Part shown: positions 1 to 6,832 of the stretch, piece by piece
How the letters are laid out: every line of letters starts with the position of its first letter
Position numbering within the stretch: position 1 is the first letter of the stretch
Virus record (IMG/VR): IMGVR_UViG_3300048591_000173
Location: 1-21,178 of that record
Reading direction: 5' to 3' (one strand)
Origin: a virus
Length of the DNA stretch: 21,178 bases
Position numbers and translations under genes: made by a program
Notes under the pieces: generated by a model
What the model was told of the DNA's origin: nothing
Databases searched by the model: none
What the model saw: only the letters and a program-made list of their open reading frames with translations

Positions 1-1
1 C

Positions 2-148
2 CGCACGGATCAGAACATGAACACAGCCCCGGACAAGAAACGGGCGCCGGAGAAGATCGACGACATGACCGCGCTGCTGATGGCGATTGGTGTCGGCCTG
101 GCTCCCAAGGAGCCTGAGCCTGAGTATCAGATTCACTTCCTGGGCTGA
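2..148 (+). CDS. Terminase large subunit, C-terminal end (partial)
   Basis: Only the last 48 codons are in the window and the gene continues upstream. The frame starting at base 2 is open to TGA at 146-148. It contains the stretch PDKKRAPEKIDDMTALLMAIG, which matches the typical tail end of HK97/lambdoid large terminases (pattern PDKKxSxExIDGxxALIMAxG). In that family this lies at the end of the nuclease domain. The protein packages DNA into the prohead by ATP-driven translocation and cuts concatemers. Its position directly before the capsid genes fits. The ATG at 17 lies within the conserved stretch and is not the start. The assignment rests on a short motif only. Confidence 0.75.
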   Translation, partial: RTDQNMNTAPDKKRAPEKIDDMTALLMAIGVGLAPKEPEPEYQIHFLG

Positions 149-164
149 GTCCCAGAACCGAGAA

Positions 165-189
165 AGAGGCCCGCCTAGTGCGGGCCTTT
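165..189 (+). terminator. Terminator-like hairpin between terminase and capsid genes
   Basis: AGGCCCGC (167-174) pairs perfectly with GCGGGCCT (180-187) around a 5-base loop, and a G-U and an A-U pair extend the stem to 165-189. The T tract after it is short and interrupted (TTTCGCATTTC), so termination may be weak. It could also be an RNA processing or stability element that separates terminase from capsid mRNA. Confidence 0.6.
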
Positions 190-210
190 CGCATTTCTGG
201 AGCCTGGAAA

Positions 211-2130
211 ATGGATCGAGCCTATTCGCTGCTTGAGATCAAGGCGGTCGACGAGGACGCGCGCGAAATCGAGGGATGGGCGACGACGCCCGCTCCGGAC
301 CGCGTTGGCGACATCGTCGAACCGCTGGGCGCGAAGTTCAGCAACCCGCTGCCGCTGCTGTGGATGCACCGGCACGAGGCCCCTGTCGGCGAGGCGACCT
401 TCGGGAAGCCGACCGCGAAGGGCATCCCGTTCAAGGCCCGCATCGCCAAGATCGCCGAGCCCGGAATCCTCAAGGACCGGGTGGACGAGGCGTGGCAGAG
501 CCTGAAGGCCAAGTTGGTCCGGGCCGTGTCCATCGGCTTCCGGTCCCTGGAGCACAGCTACATGGACACCGGCGGCATCCGGTTCTCGGCGACCGAGATC
601 CTGGAGCTGTCGCTGGTGACCGTGCCGGCGAACGCAGAAGCAACGATCACCGCCATCAAGGCAATCGACACCGTACAGCGGGCCGCGTCAGGCCACGACG
701 CTGGGCGAGTCGTTCGCTTGGATGGCCACCGCCCCGGCGTCTCGGGGAACACGACCAACCCCCCGAAACGAGAGGAACCGAACATGAGCAACAAGACCCT
801 GCAGGAGCAGATCGCGGCCTTCGAGGCCAAGCGCGCTGCCAACGTCGCCCGGATGGGCGAGATCATGGAGAAGTCCGCCGAGAAGGGCGAGACCCTCGAT
901 GAGGCACTTGCCGAGGAACACGACGGCCTTTCGGCCGATGTCTCGGCCATCGACAAGCACATCGGCCGGCTGAAGGCGTCCGAGTCGCTGATGGTTTCCA
1001 AGGCCGCGGTCGTAGACAAGGCGCCGGCCAACGGCGGCCAGTCCGGCGTCGAGGTCAAGGGCTCCGTGCACAGCAAGATCACCGTTTCCAAGAACCTGCC
1101 CAAGGGCACCGGGTTCACCCGATACGTCATGGCCATGGCCAACGCGCGCGGCAGCATCTCGGACGCCCTGAAGCACGCCGAGCGGTGGACCGACACCCCG
1201 GAAGTCGCCGAGTACATCAAGGCGGCGGCGGGTACCACGACCGGCGCCAACTGGGCCGCTCCGCTTGTGGACCCCGGCAATCTGGCGGGCGAGTTCCTGG
1301 AACTGCTGATGCCGGAAACGGTGCTGGGCAAGATCAGCAACTTCCGCCGGGTGCCGTTCAATACGCAGATCCCGATCCAGACCGGCGGCGCGACCGTCAA
1401 CTGGGTGGGCGAAGCTGCGGCCAAGCCGGTCACCGAGAACACCTTCGACACCGTGGCGCTCGGGATCAACAAGGTCGCCGGCATCATCGTCCTGACGGAC
1501 GAGCTGGTCCGCCTGTCGACCCCGAACGCGGAGCAGCTGGTTCGGAATGACCTGATCCGCCAGATCAGCAAGTTCCTGGACGAGCAGTTCCTGGACCCGG
1601 GCGTTTCCGCCACTGGCTCCAACCCGGCCTCGGTGACCAACACCGCTGCCTCGATCACCGCCACCGGCACCGATGCCGATGCGTTCCGTGCGGACCTGCG
1701 TGCCCTGCGTGCCCTGTTCTACCAGGCCAACATGAGCACCGCCGGTTCCGTCCTGGTGATCGACTCCGTGACTGCCGATGCGCTGGCGGACATGGTGAAC
1801 CCGCTGGGCCAGTCGGAGTTCCCGAACCTGTCCGTGACTGGCGGCAGCATCCGCGGCATGGAAGTCGTGGTGTCCAACAACTCCCCGGCCGATTCGAGCG
1901 GCAGCAACCTCACCCTGATGAAGGCCAGCGAGATCCTGATGGCCGACGACGGGGTGACGCTGATCGACGCCAGCCGCGAGGCTACGCTCGACATGAACGG
2001 TGGCAACACGCCGGCGTTCAGCCTCTGGCAGAAGAACTGCGTCGGCGTCCGCGCCGAGCGCTGGATCACCTGGCTGAAGGCGCGTGCGAACGCGGTCGCG
2101 TACATCACTGGCGCCAACTACGGCCAGTAA
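211..2130 (+). CDS. Fused prohead protease and major capsid protein
   Basis: One uninterrupted frame of 639 residues. Residues 1-155 are an HK97 gp4-type (S78/U35) prohead protease. The proposed catalytic His lies in LLWMHRHEAPVG (His53 or His55) and Ser107 in VSIGF, followed by LELSLVTVPAN with the family's acidic position. Residues 156-191 form a linker. From Met192 the sequence is an HK97-fold capsid protein with a charged, helical delta (scaffold) region of about 95 residues and then the shell domain. ATG 211 is preferred because a GTG at 178 would lie in the loop of the upstream hairpin and the family similarity begins after Met 211. A good internal ribosome binding site precedes codon 192, so free capsid protein is probably also made. 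The protease should cleave delta domains during prohead maturation. A strong terminator follows. Confidence 0.92.
   Translation: MDRAYSLLEIKAVDEDAREIEGWATTPAPDRVGDIVEPLGAKFSNPLPLLWMHRHEAPVGEATFGKPTAKGIPFKARIAKIAEPGILKDRVDEAWQSLKAKLVRAVSIGFRSLEHSYMDTGGIRFSATEILELSLVTVPANAEATITAIKAIDTVQRAASGHDAGRVVRLDGHRPGVSGNTTNPPKREEPNMSNKTLQEQIAAFEAKRAANVARMGEIMEKSAEKGETLDEALAEEHDGLSADVSAIDKHIGRLKASESLMVSKAAVVDKAPANGGQSGVEVKGSVHSKITVSKNLPKGTGFTRYVMAMANARGSISDALKHAERWTDTPEVAEYIKAAAGTTTGANWAAPLVDPGNLAGEFLELLMPETVLGKISNFRRVPFNTQIPIQTGGATVNWVGEAAAKPVTENTFDTVALGINKVAGIIVLTDELVRLSTPNAEQLVRNDLIRQISKFLDEQFLDPGVSATGSNPASVTNTAASITATGTDADAFRADLRALRALFYQANMSTAGSVLVIDSVTADALADMVNPLGQSEFPNLSVTGGSIRGMEVVVSNNSPADSSGSNLTLMKASEILMADDGVTLIDASREATLDMNGGNTPAFSLWQKNCVGVRAERWITWLKARANAVAYITGANYGQ
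771..786 (+). promoter_or_regulatory. Internal ribosome binding site and in-frame start for free capsid protein
   Basis: AGAGGA (771-776) sits 7 bases before ATG 784, in the same frame as the protease fusion. Translation from here gives a 448-residue protein starting MSNKTLQEQIAAFEAK, which looks like a normal capsid N-terminus. It would allow much more capsid protein than protease to be made from one mRNA. No stop codon separates the two parts. Confidence 0.7.
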
Positions 2131-2150
2131 TTCCTGGTGGTGTGTCATTG

Positions 2151-2178
2151 CTCGGGGGCTTCGGCCCCCGGGCTTTTT
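2151..2178 (+). terminator. Intrinsic terminator after the capsid gene
   Basis: A stem of 7 G-C pairs (CGGGGGC 2153-2159 with GCCCCCG 2164-2170) closes a TTCG tetraloop. Two further possible pairs lie at the base, and TTTTT follows at 2174-2178. This is a textbook rho-independent terminator. Downstream structural genes then need readthrough, antitermination or their own promoter. Confidence 0.88.
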
Positions 2179-2189
2179 GGGAGTACGCG

Positions 2190-2510
2190 ATGCGAGTAGA
2201 GATCGAGATGCGCGGCGGCCGTCGTCGGCTGGCCAGTCCGCGGGATGCCCGGATTCTGTGTGCGCTTGGGAAGGCGAGGCTCGTGGAGCCTGCTCCCGAA
2301 CCCGCGCCGGAGCCCGTGGTCGTGGCAACGCCGCCCGTGGAGGCGCCGATTGCAGCCGACGAGCCGGAACAGACCGGCAAGGATTCCAGCCCCGTCACAG
2401 ACGAGGCTGTCATGCGCCCGAGGCGCAAGTACACCCGGCGCGCCAAGCCGGAAGCAGATGAGCCGCGGGCTTACCTGCGGAACGACCTGACGGACCTGGA
2501 CACCAAGTAA
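2190..2510 (+). CDS. Small basic/proline-rich protein between capsid and portal, unknown function
   Basis: 106 residues, family not recognised. ATG 2190 is chosen because GGGAG (2179-2183) lies 6 bases upstream and an earlier in-frame start at 2142 would run through the terminator. The N-terminal 32 residues (MRVEIEMRGGRRRLASPRDA and on) look folded. The middle is rich in Pro, Glu, Val and Ala and probably disordered. The C-terminal third is basic (RPRRKYTRRAK) and ends in YLRNDLTDLDTK. Its stop codon abuts the portal start, so the two genes are translationally coupled. A capsid-associated or assembly role is possible from position only. Confidence 0.75.
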   Translation: MRVEIEMRGGRRRLASPRDARILCALGKARLVEPAPEPAPEPVVVATPPVEAPIAADEPEQTGKDSSPVTDEAVMRPRRKYTRRAKPEADEPRAYLRNDLTDLDTK

Positions 2511-3887
2511 ATGGCCCTGACTGCACTCTTCACCGATGATGTCGAGAAGCGATTCTCGTCCACCCTGTCGGTGACGGGTGCCGGCGCATGGTGGCCGCTG
2601 GTCAATGAACCGTTTGCCGGAGCTTGGCAGCGGAACGAGGAAATCCACCAGGACACGGTGCTGGCCTACTCGGCCGTGTTCGCGTGCATCACGCTGGTAG
2701 CGTCAGACATCGCGAAGATGCGGCTGAAGCTGGTCAAGTACAATTCGTCCGATGGCATCTGGAACGAGGTCGACGCCAATTCCCCGTTCTGGCCGGTGCT
2801 GCGCAAGCCGAACCGTTATCAGACCCGGATCAAGTTCGTCGAGCAGTGGCAGGTGTCCAAACTGATCCACGGCAACACCTACGCGCTGAAGGTGCGCGAC
2901 GCGCGCGGGATCGTGACGGGCCTCTACATTCTGAACCCGTTCCGCGTGCAGGTGCTGGTGTCCGAGGACGGCGGCGTCTACTACCAGCTGTCGCAGGACG
3001 AGCTGAACGGCCAGCGCGAGGCCAGCATCACGGTGCCGGCGAGCGAGATCATCCACGACACGATGGTGTCGCTGTGGCATCCGTTGGTCGGGGTCTCGCC
3101 GCTGTACGCCTGCGGGCTTGCTGCGATGCAGGGCTTCAGGATTCAGCAGTCCTCGTCCAAGTTCTTCAAGAACGCGGCGATGCCGAGCGGCATCCTGTCG
3201 GCTCCGGGCACGCTTGATGCGGCCAAGGCGCGCGCCCTGTCTCAGCAGTGGAACGACGCCTACGGTGGCGACAAGTCCGGACGCGTGGCGGTGCTTGGTG
3301 ACGGCCTGAAGTTCGAGCCGATGACCATGACGGCCGTCGACGCGCAGATGATCGAGACCCTGAAGTGGACGGCCGAGGACGTTGCTCGGGCCTTCCGCGT
3401 GCCGGGGTACAAGATCGGGGTCGGCCAGATGCCGGCCTACAACAACATTGCCGCACTGGACCAGCAGTACTACAGCCAGTGCCTGCAGATCATGGTCGAG
3501 TCCATGGAACTGTGCCTGGATGAAGGCTTGGGCCTGACGAAGGTCGAGGGCCAGACGCTTGGCGTGGAGTTCGACCTGGACGACCTGATCCGGATGGACC
3601 CCGCGGCGCAGACCGACAACATCGAAAAGGGCATCAAGGCCGGAGCGCTGTCCCCGAACGAGGGGCGCCGCAAGCTGGGATACGGCCCGGTCAAGGGCGG
3701 CGAAAGTCCGTACCTGCAGCAGCAGAACTACAGCTTGGGCGCGCTCGCCGACCGGGATGCAACCAACCCCCTGGCTGCGCCGCCGCCTGCACCACCCCCG
3801 CCCCCGGAGCCCGAAGCCGATCCAGGCGAAATGGCGATGGCGTTTCTGACCGCAATCAAGAAGGGGCTGATCGCCGATGCAGCATGA
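2511..3887 (+). CDS. Portal protein (HK97 family)
   Basis: 458 residues, normal for HK97-type portals. The portal forms the dodecameric ring at one head vertex through which DNA is packaged and ejected, and it binds terminase and the connector proteins. Family hallmarks are the N-terminal segment AVFACITLVASDIAKMRLKL, the stretch HGNTYALKVRD, the basic/hydrophobic QQSSSKFFKNAAMPSGIL, and the late region TAEDVARAFRVPGYKIG followed by NNIAALDQQYYSQCL. The C-terminus carries a proline tract (about residues 422-435) and a short helix, probably flexible. ATG directly follows the TAA of the previous gene. The 3' end overlaps the next gene by 11 bases. Finding the portal after the capsid gene reverses the common terminase-portal-protease-capsid order. 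Confidence 0.95.
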   Translation: MALTALFTDDVEKRFSSTLSVTGAGAWWPLVNEPFAGAWQRNEEIHQDTVLAYSAVFACITLVASDIAKMRLKLVKYNSSDGIWNEVDANSPFWPVLRKPNRYQTRIKFVEQWQVSKLIHGNTYALKVRDARGIVTGLYILNPFRVQVLVSEDGGVYYQLSQDELNGQREASITVPASEIIHDTMVSLWHPLVGVSPLYACGLAAMQGFRIQQSSSKFFKNAAMPSGILSAPGTLDAAKARALSQQWNDAYGGDKSGRVAVLGDGLKFEPMTMTAVDAQMIETLKWTAEDVARAFRVPGYKIGVGQMPAYNNIAALDQQYYSQCLQIMVESMELCLDEGLGLTKVEGQTLGVEFDLDDLIRMDPAAQTDNIEKGIKAGALSPNEGRRKLGYGPVKGGESPYLQQQNYSLGALADRDATNPLAAPPPAPPPPPEPEADPGEMAMAFLTAIKKGLIADAA

Positions 3888-4872
3888 TCTGAGTCAGCTT
3901 GCCGGCGAGGTCATCGGCGCGGTCAAGGGGTACGTCGAGCGGGCGATGGCCGCGCTGTCGCCACGCGTGGACGCGCTTGAGCAGAAGCTCGCCACGCTGC
4001 CGGAGCCGAAGGACGGGAAGGACGCCGACATCGCTGATCTGATCCCGGTCATGGAGGCCGAGGTCGCCAAGCGGGTCGCCGAGATTCCGGCGCCGGAGCC
4101 CGGGAAGTCGGTCACGCCGGACGACGTTGCGCCCATGCTGCGCGAGCTGGTGATCGAAGCGGTCGCGGCACTCCCGCCGGCCAAGGACGGCAAGGATGCC
4201 GACCCGGAGCATGTGGCCACCCTGGTCGCTGAAGCCGTGGCCGCGCTGCCCGCCCCCAAGGACGGTACATCGGTCACCCTGGACGACGTGCGCCCGATCC
4301 TTGACGAGGTCGCCGCTGAGGCGATCACGCAGGCTAAGGGCGCCGCCGAGGCCGTAGCCGAGCGCGTGGCCGCCAAGCTGGTGTCGGAGATCCCGGTGCC
4401 CAAGGACGGCGAGGACGGTAAATCGGTCCAGCTTGAGGACGTGCTGCGGGCCATGGACGCCAAGATGGCCGATTGGGTCATCGGGTTCGAGCGCCACGCG
4501 CAGGGCGTGCTTGAGCGTGCCGCCGAGCGCATCCCCAAGCCAGCGGACGGCAAGGACGGGCTCGGCTTCGACGACATGACGGTTTCGGACGACGGCCTGG
4601 GCAACGTGACCATGCGATGGGAGCGCGGCGATCAGGTCAAAGAACACACGGTCCGGCTGCCGGTCATCGTGGACTGCGGCGTGTTCACTGAGGGCGAGTA
4701 CACCCGCGGCTCGGCGGTCACGTTCGGCGGCTCGCTGTGGATCGCGCAGAAGGATTCGCCCGAGGGTAAGCCCGGCCTGTCGCCGGACTGGCGCCTGGCG
4801 GTCAAGCGCGGCCGTGACGGCAAGGATGCGGACGTCCCGCCCGTGCCCCGCGGCCCGGTGAAGCTCAAGTGA
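3877..4872 (+). CDS. Repetitive collagen-like/helical protein with a carbohydrate-binding-like C-terminal domain; possible head fibre
   Basis: 331 residues. Residues 41-219 consist of about five irregular units of 25-48 residues. Each starts with a turn of the type P-x-P-K-D-G-K-D-A and continues as an Ala/Glu/Val-rich amphipathic helix (for example PPAKDGKDADPEHVATLV at 100-117 and PAPKDGTSVTLDDVRPILDE at 125-144). Similar turns recur at 220-228 and 312-319. Residues 266-311 (CGVFTEGEYTRGSAVTFGGS, later WIAQ and PDWRLAVKRGRDGKD) resemble the small CBM5/12-like domains often found in phage GRDGKDG proteins. The repeat pattern suggests a trimeric fibre. Its place directly after the portal, far from the tail-tip genes, makes a head fibre or neck appendage more likely than a tail fibre. 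That is inference. ATG 3877 overlaps the portal end. Confidence 0.7.
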   Translation: MQHDLSQLAGEVIGAVKGYVERAMAALSPRVDALEQKLATLPEPKDGKDADIADLIPVMEAEVAKRVAEIPAPEPGKSVTPDDVAPMLRELVIEAVAALPPAKDGKDADPEHVATLVAEAVAALPAPKDGTSVTLDDVRPILDEVAAEAITQAKGAAEAVAERVAAKLVSEIPVPKDGEDGKSVQLEDVLRAMDAKMADWVIGFERHAQGVLERAAERIPKPADGKDGLGFDDMTVSDDGLGNVTMRWERGDQVKEHTVRLPVIVDCGVFTEGEYTRGSAVTFGGSLWIAQKDSPEGKPGLSPDWRLAVKRGRDGKDADVPPVPRGPVKLK

Positions 4873-5198
4873 GGCTCGTTACGCTGGACAAGGCGCGGCT
4901 GGCGCTGCGCTACGACACGGGCGCCGACGACCTGTTGGCCGATGCCCTGGATGACGCCTCGAACGTCGTCCTGTCCTACGTCGACTCCGATGCCCTGACG
5001 GACACCTCGGGCATGATCCCGATTGACACGGCCGGCGACCCAGACGTTCCGCTGGCCGTACAGCGCGCGGTGATCTATCTGGCCGGCATCTTCCTGCGAG
5101 ACCCGGCCGGAATCGACAAGGACGACTATCGGGACGGCTTCATCCCGGCGCCGCTGCGCGCGCTGCTGAATCCGTACCGCACGCCGACGATGCGCTGA
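4869..5198 (+). CDS. Head-tail connector protein (HK97 gp6-like)
   Basis: 109 residues, the usual size of gp6-like head-tail connectors, which form a ring below the portal and seal the packaged head. The helical pattern fits the family: LDKARLALRYDTGADDLLAD, then ASNVVLSYVDSD, then VQRAVIYLAGIFLRDP, ending in the short tail PAPLRALLNPYRTPTMR, close to the family's typical LLxPYRxP end. The start is GTG at 4869, overlapping the previous TGA as GTGA. The next gene starts on the last base of its stop codon. Confidence 0.82.
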   Translation: MRLVTLDKARLALRYDTGADDLLADALDDASNVVLSYVDSDALTDTSGMIPIDTAGDPDVPLAVQRAVIYLAGIFLRDPAGIDKDDYRDGFIPAPLRALLNPYRTPTMR

Positions 5199-5542
5199 TG
5201 GCTACGCGCCAGCTCAATCCGGGCGACTTCCGTCACCGGGTCCAGATTCAGCGCCTCGCAACTAGCGAGGACACCAGCAACGCGATTCAGGAGGCATGGC
5301 TGCCGCTGGCTACGGTCTGGGCCGCGGTCGAGCCCATGTCGGCCCGAGAGCAAGTCGAGGCCCAGTCCATGCAGTCTGCTGTATCCGTTCGGATACGGAT
5401 CAGGCCGTTGGCCGGCGTGGATGCGGCCTGCCGGGTGATCTTCCGCGGCCAGACCTACAACGTCCATGGCGTGATTCCGGACCCCGTGTCCGGGCTTGAG
5501 TGGTGGACGTTGCCGTGCAGTGTGGGCAACAGCCCGGGCTAG
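5198..5542 (+). CDS. Head-tail joining protein (SPP1 gp16-like, Phage_H_T_join)
   Basis: 114 residues. The opening LNPGDFRHRVQIQR is typical of this family (pattern GxLRxRVTIQ). It is followed by WLPLATVWAAVEPMSAREQ, a strand-rich core (SVRIRIRPLAGVDAACRVIF), and RGQTYNVHGVIPDP near the end. These small beta-barrel proteins bind the portal/connector ring and close the head before tail joining. ATG 5198 shares one base with the previous stop (TGATG). Its last 43 bases overlap the first gene of the inserted glycosyltransferase cassette, so the cassette is tightly joined to the connector genes. Confidence 0.85.
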   Translation: MATRQLNPGDFRHRVQIQRLATSEDTSNAIQEAWLPLATVWAAVEPMSAREQVEAQSMQSAVSVRIRIRPLAGVDAACRVIFRGQTYNVHGVIPDPVSGLEWWTLPCSVGNSPG

Positions 5543-6048
5543 TCGCCTGTCTGGCGACAGGACCGAGCCTGCCCGGCCTGCTGGCCTCGCTGCCTGAGTC
5601 GGTCCCGACCATCACGGTCAATGATGCGTGGCGGCTGCGCCCCGACTGCGTGGCCCTGGTCGCGCAGGACGCGGCATGGTGGCGAGCGAACCCTGGGGCA
5701 GTCCGGATCGCCGGCCGCCGGTTCAGCGCGGCCAAGGTCGACCGGGTAGAGGAATTGCGGATCGGCGGCCTGTACACCGGCACGAACTCCGGTCTTGCCG
5801 CGCTGTACGTCGCCAAACTGCTCGGCTACACGAAGGCGCTGTTGCTGGGCTATGACATCGGCGGCGCGCACTACTTCGGTGCGCATCAGCACCCGCTCAA
5901 GAATCCCGGCCCGAACGACTTCGCCCGGTTCCTGGACCAGTTCAAGCGCGCGCGGCGGTCCCTGTCGGACATCGAGATTATCAACTGCACGCCGGGCAGC
6001 GCCTTGACGTGCTTCCCGTTCGCCAGCCTTTCGGAGGCCGTTCAATGA
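5500..6048 (+). CDS. GT42/DUF115-like glycosyltransferase, first paralogue
   Basis: 182 residues. Landmarks in order are VACLATGPSL (15-24), TITVNDAW (37-44), LVAQDAAWW (53-61), GTNSGLAALYVAKLLGY (94-110), ALLLGYDIGGAHYFGAHQHP (113-132) and IEIINCTPGSALTCFP (158-173). From memory these follow the same order as in CstII-type GT42 sialyltransferases and Maf/DUF115 proteins: GPSL loop, TSG helix, GYD strand, conserved HY..H region, and a late N-x-x-x-x-S-x-L motif. Related phage genes often carry the uninformative label norphogenetic protein. The likely role is sugar transfer from a nucleotide donor; donor and acceptor are unknown. The start is unsure: GTG 5500, 5503 and 5515 are all in frame, and all overlap the previous gene. 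The gene ends in an ATGA overlap with the next. Confidence 0.75.
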   Translation: MVDVAVQCGQQPGLVACLATGPSLPGLLASLPESVPTITVNDAWRLRPDCVALVAQDAAWWRANPGAVRIAGRRFSAAKVDRVEELRIGGLYTGTNSGLAALYVAKLLGYTKALLLGYDIGGAHYFGAHQHPLKNPGPNDFARFLDQFKRARRSLSDIEIINCTPGSALTCFPFASLSEAVQ

Positions 6049-6383
6049 AGTTGCAGGCAATCCGCGACATCAACTCCCGCACTCGCCCGAGCTTCAAGGC
6101 CGGCGAGGTTTTCGAGATCGACAGCGAGGCTGGCAAGGCATGGGTGAAGTCGGGTCTCGCCAAGGAGTACACCCCGCCGGCCGTAAAGCCCCGCGCTGGT
6201 CGGAAATCGCCTGCATCGCGTCCGGTCCCAGCCTCGTTGCCGCCGATTGCGCCCAGCTTCGAGGGTGGCGAGACCGAGCCCCAGGCCGAGCCGTCGTCAC
6301 CGTCAACCTCAGCTTTCGACTCGCTCCATGGGCTGACGTTCTCTACGCAGCCGACGTCAAATGGTGGCGACTCCACCACCTAG
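6045..6383 (+). CDS. Small SH3-like phage protein with a low-complexity tail overlapping the next gene
   Basis: 112 residues from ATG 6045, with GGAGG (6033-6037) 7 bases upstream and an ATGA overlap with the preceding stop. Residues 1-45 (MKLQAIRDINSRTRPSFKAG then EVFEIDSEAGKAWVKSGLAK) match the general pattern of short phage proteins with an SH3-like barrel: a Lys-rich first strand, a K-x-G-E-x-F-x-I turn, and a helix ending in G-L-A. From about residue 50 the sequence becomes Pro/Ser/Thr-rich. This part is read in a different frame over the N-terminal coding region of the second glycosyltransferase paralogue. The tail may therefore be a by-product of overlap rather than a folded domain. 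Function unknown. Confidence 0.65.
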   Translation: MKLQAIRDINSRTRPSFKAGEVFEIDSEAGKAWVKSGLAKEYTPPAVKPRAGRKSPASRPVPASLPPIAPSFEGGETEPQAEPSSPSTSAFDSLHGLTFSTQPTSNGGDSTT

Positions 6384-6832
6384 AGGCGCTTGCCGCCGAG
6401 GGTGAGAAGTGGACATGCAGCGGGGAGCCGCATCGGCTTCATGGCATCAACCGCTGCGAAGGCAAGATCGGACAGGGCCTGTGCCGGGACCCGCGCTACA
6501 TCCACACCGGCGGGAACAGCGGCTACCAAGCCGTGAACTTGGCCTACCACTTCGGCGCCCGGCGGATCATCCTGCTGGGCTACGACATGCAGCACACCGG
6601 CGGCAAGCGGCACTGGCACCCAGACTATCCAAGCGGCGCGGTCATCAACGGCGAGGTCGTCCGGATGGACAACGCGACGCCGGTCATCAACTGGCGCGGC
6701 CGGTTTTCGGCGCTGGCCAGAGACCTTGAGCGCGAATCCGTCGAGGTCGTCAACGCGACGCGAACCAGTGCCCTGCGCTGCTTCCCGCAGATGAAACTGG
6801 AGGCCGCGCTTGATCTGCCTGCCCTTGCGTGA
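6140..6832 (+). CDS. GT42/DUF115-like glycosyltransferase, second paralogue
   Basis: 230 residues, clearly related to the gene at 5500-6048. Landmarks are IACIASGPSL (23-32), VVTVN (52-56), VLYAADVKWW (67-76), GGNSGYQAVNLAYHFGARRI (124-143), ILLGYDMQHTGGKRHWHPDY (144-163) and VEVVNATRTSALRCFP (201-216). It has about 45 extra residues between the WW and GGNSG motifs, including Cys93, Cys106 and Cys115, which may bind metal or form a lid. Glycosyl transfer is inferred from the shared motifs. The only canonical in-frame start before the GPSL motif is ATG 6140. No good ribosome site is seen there, and 244 bases overlap the preceding gene in another frame. Translation by coupling or by -1 shifting from that gene is possible. 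Confidence 0.75.
   Translation: MGEVGSRQGVHPAGRKAPRWSEIACIASGPSLVAADCAQLRGWRDRAPGRAVVTVNLSFRLAPWADVLYAADVKWWRLHHLEALAAEGEKWTCSGEPHRLHGINRCEGKIGQGLCRDPRYIHTGGNSGYQAVNLAYHFGARRIILLGYDMQHTGGKRHWHPDYPSGAVINGEVVRMDNATPVINWRGRFSALARDLERESVEVVNATRTSALRCFPQMKLEAALDLPALA
6799..6812 (+). promoter_or_regulatory. Strong ribosome binding site for a TTG start
   Basis: GGAGG at 6799-6803 stands 6 bases before TTG 6810. No ATG lies in this frame before the conserved part. The optimal spacing decides for TTG as the start of the next gene, which overlaps the end of the preceding glycosyltransferase by 23 bases. Confidence 0.65.

Noticed and set aside
178-210. GTG 178 as the start of the protease-capsid gene
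   Set aside because: It lies in the loop of the hairpin 165-189, lacks a ribosome site, and adds 11 residues outside the family pattern; ATG 211 fits better.
688-2328. Long minus-strand open frame (546 codons) over the capsid gene
   Set aside because: It runs antisense through a well-supported capsid gene and through the terminator at 2151-2178, with no ribosome site or known domain.
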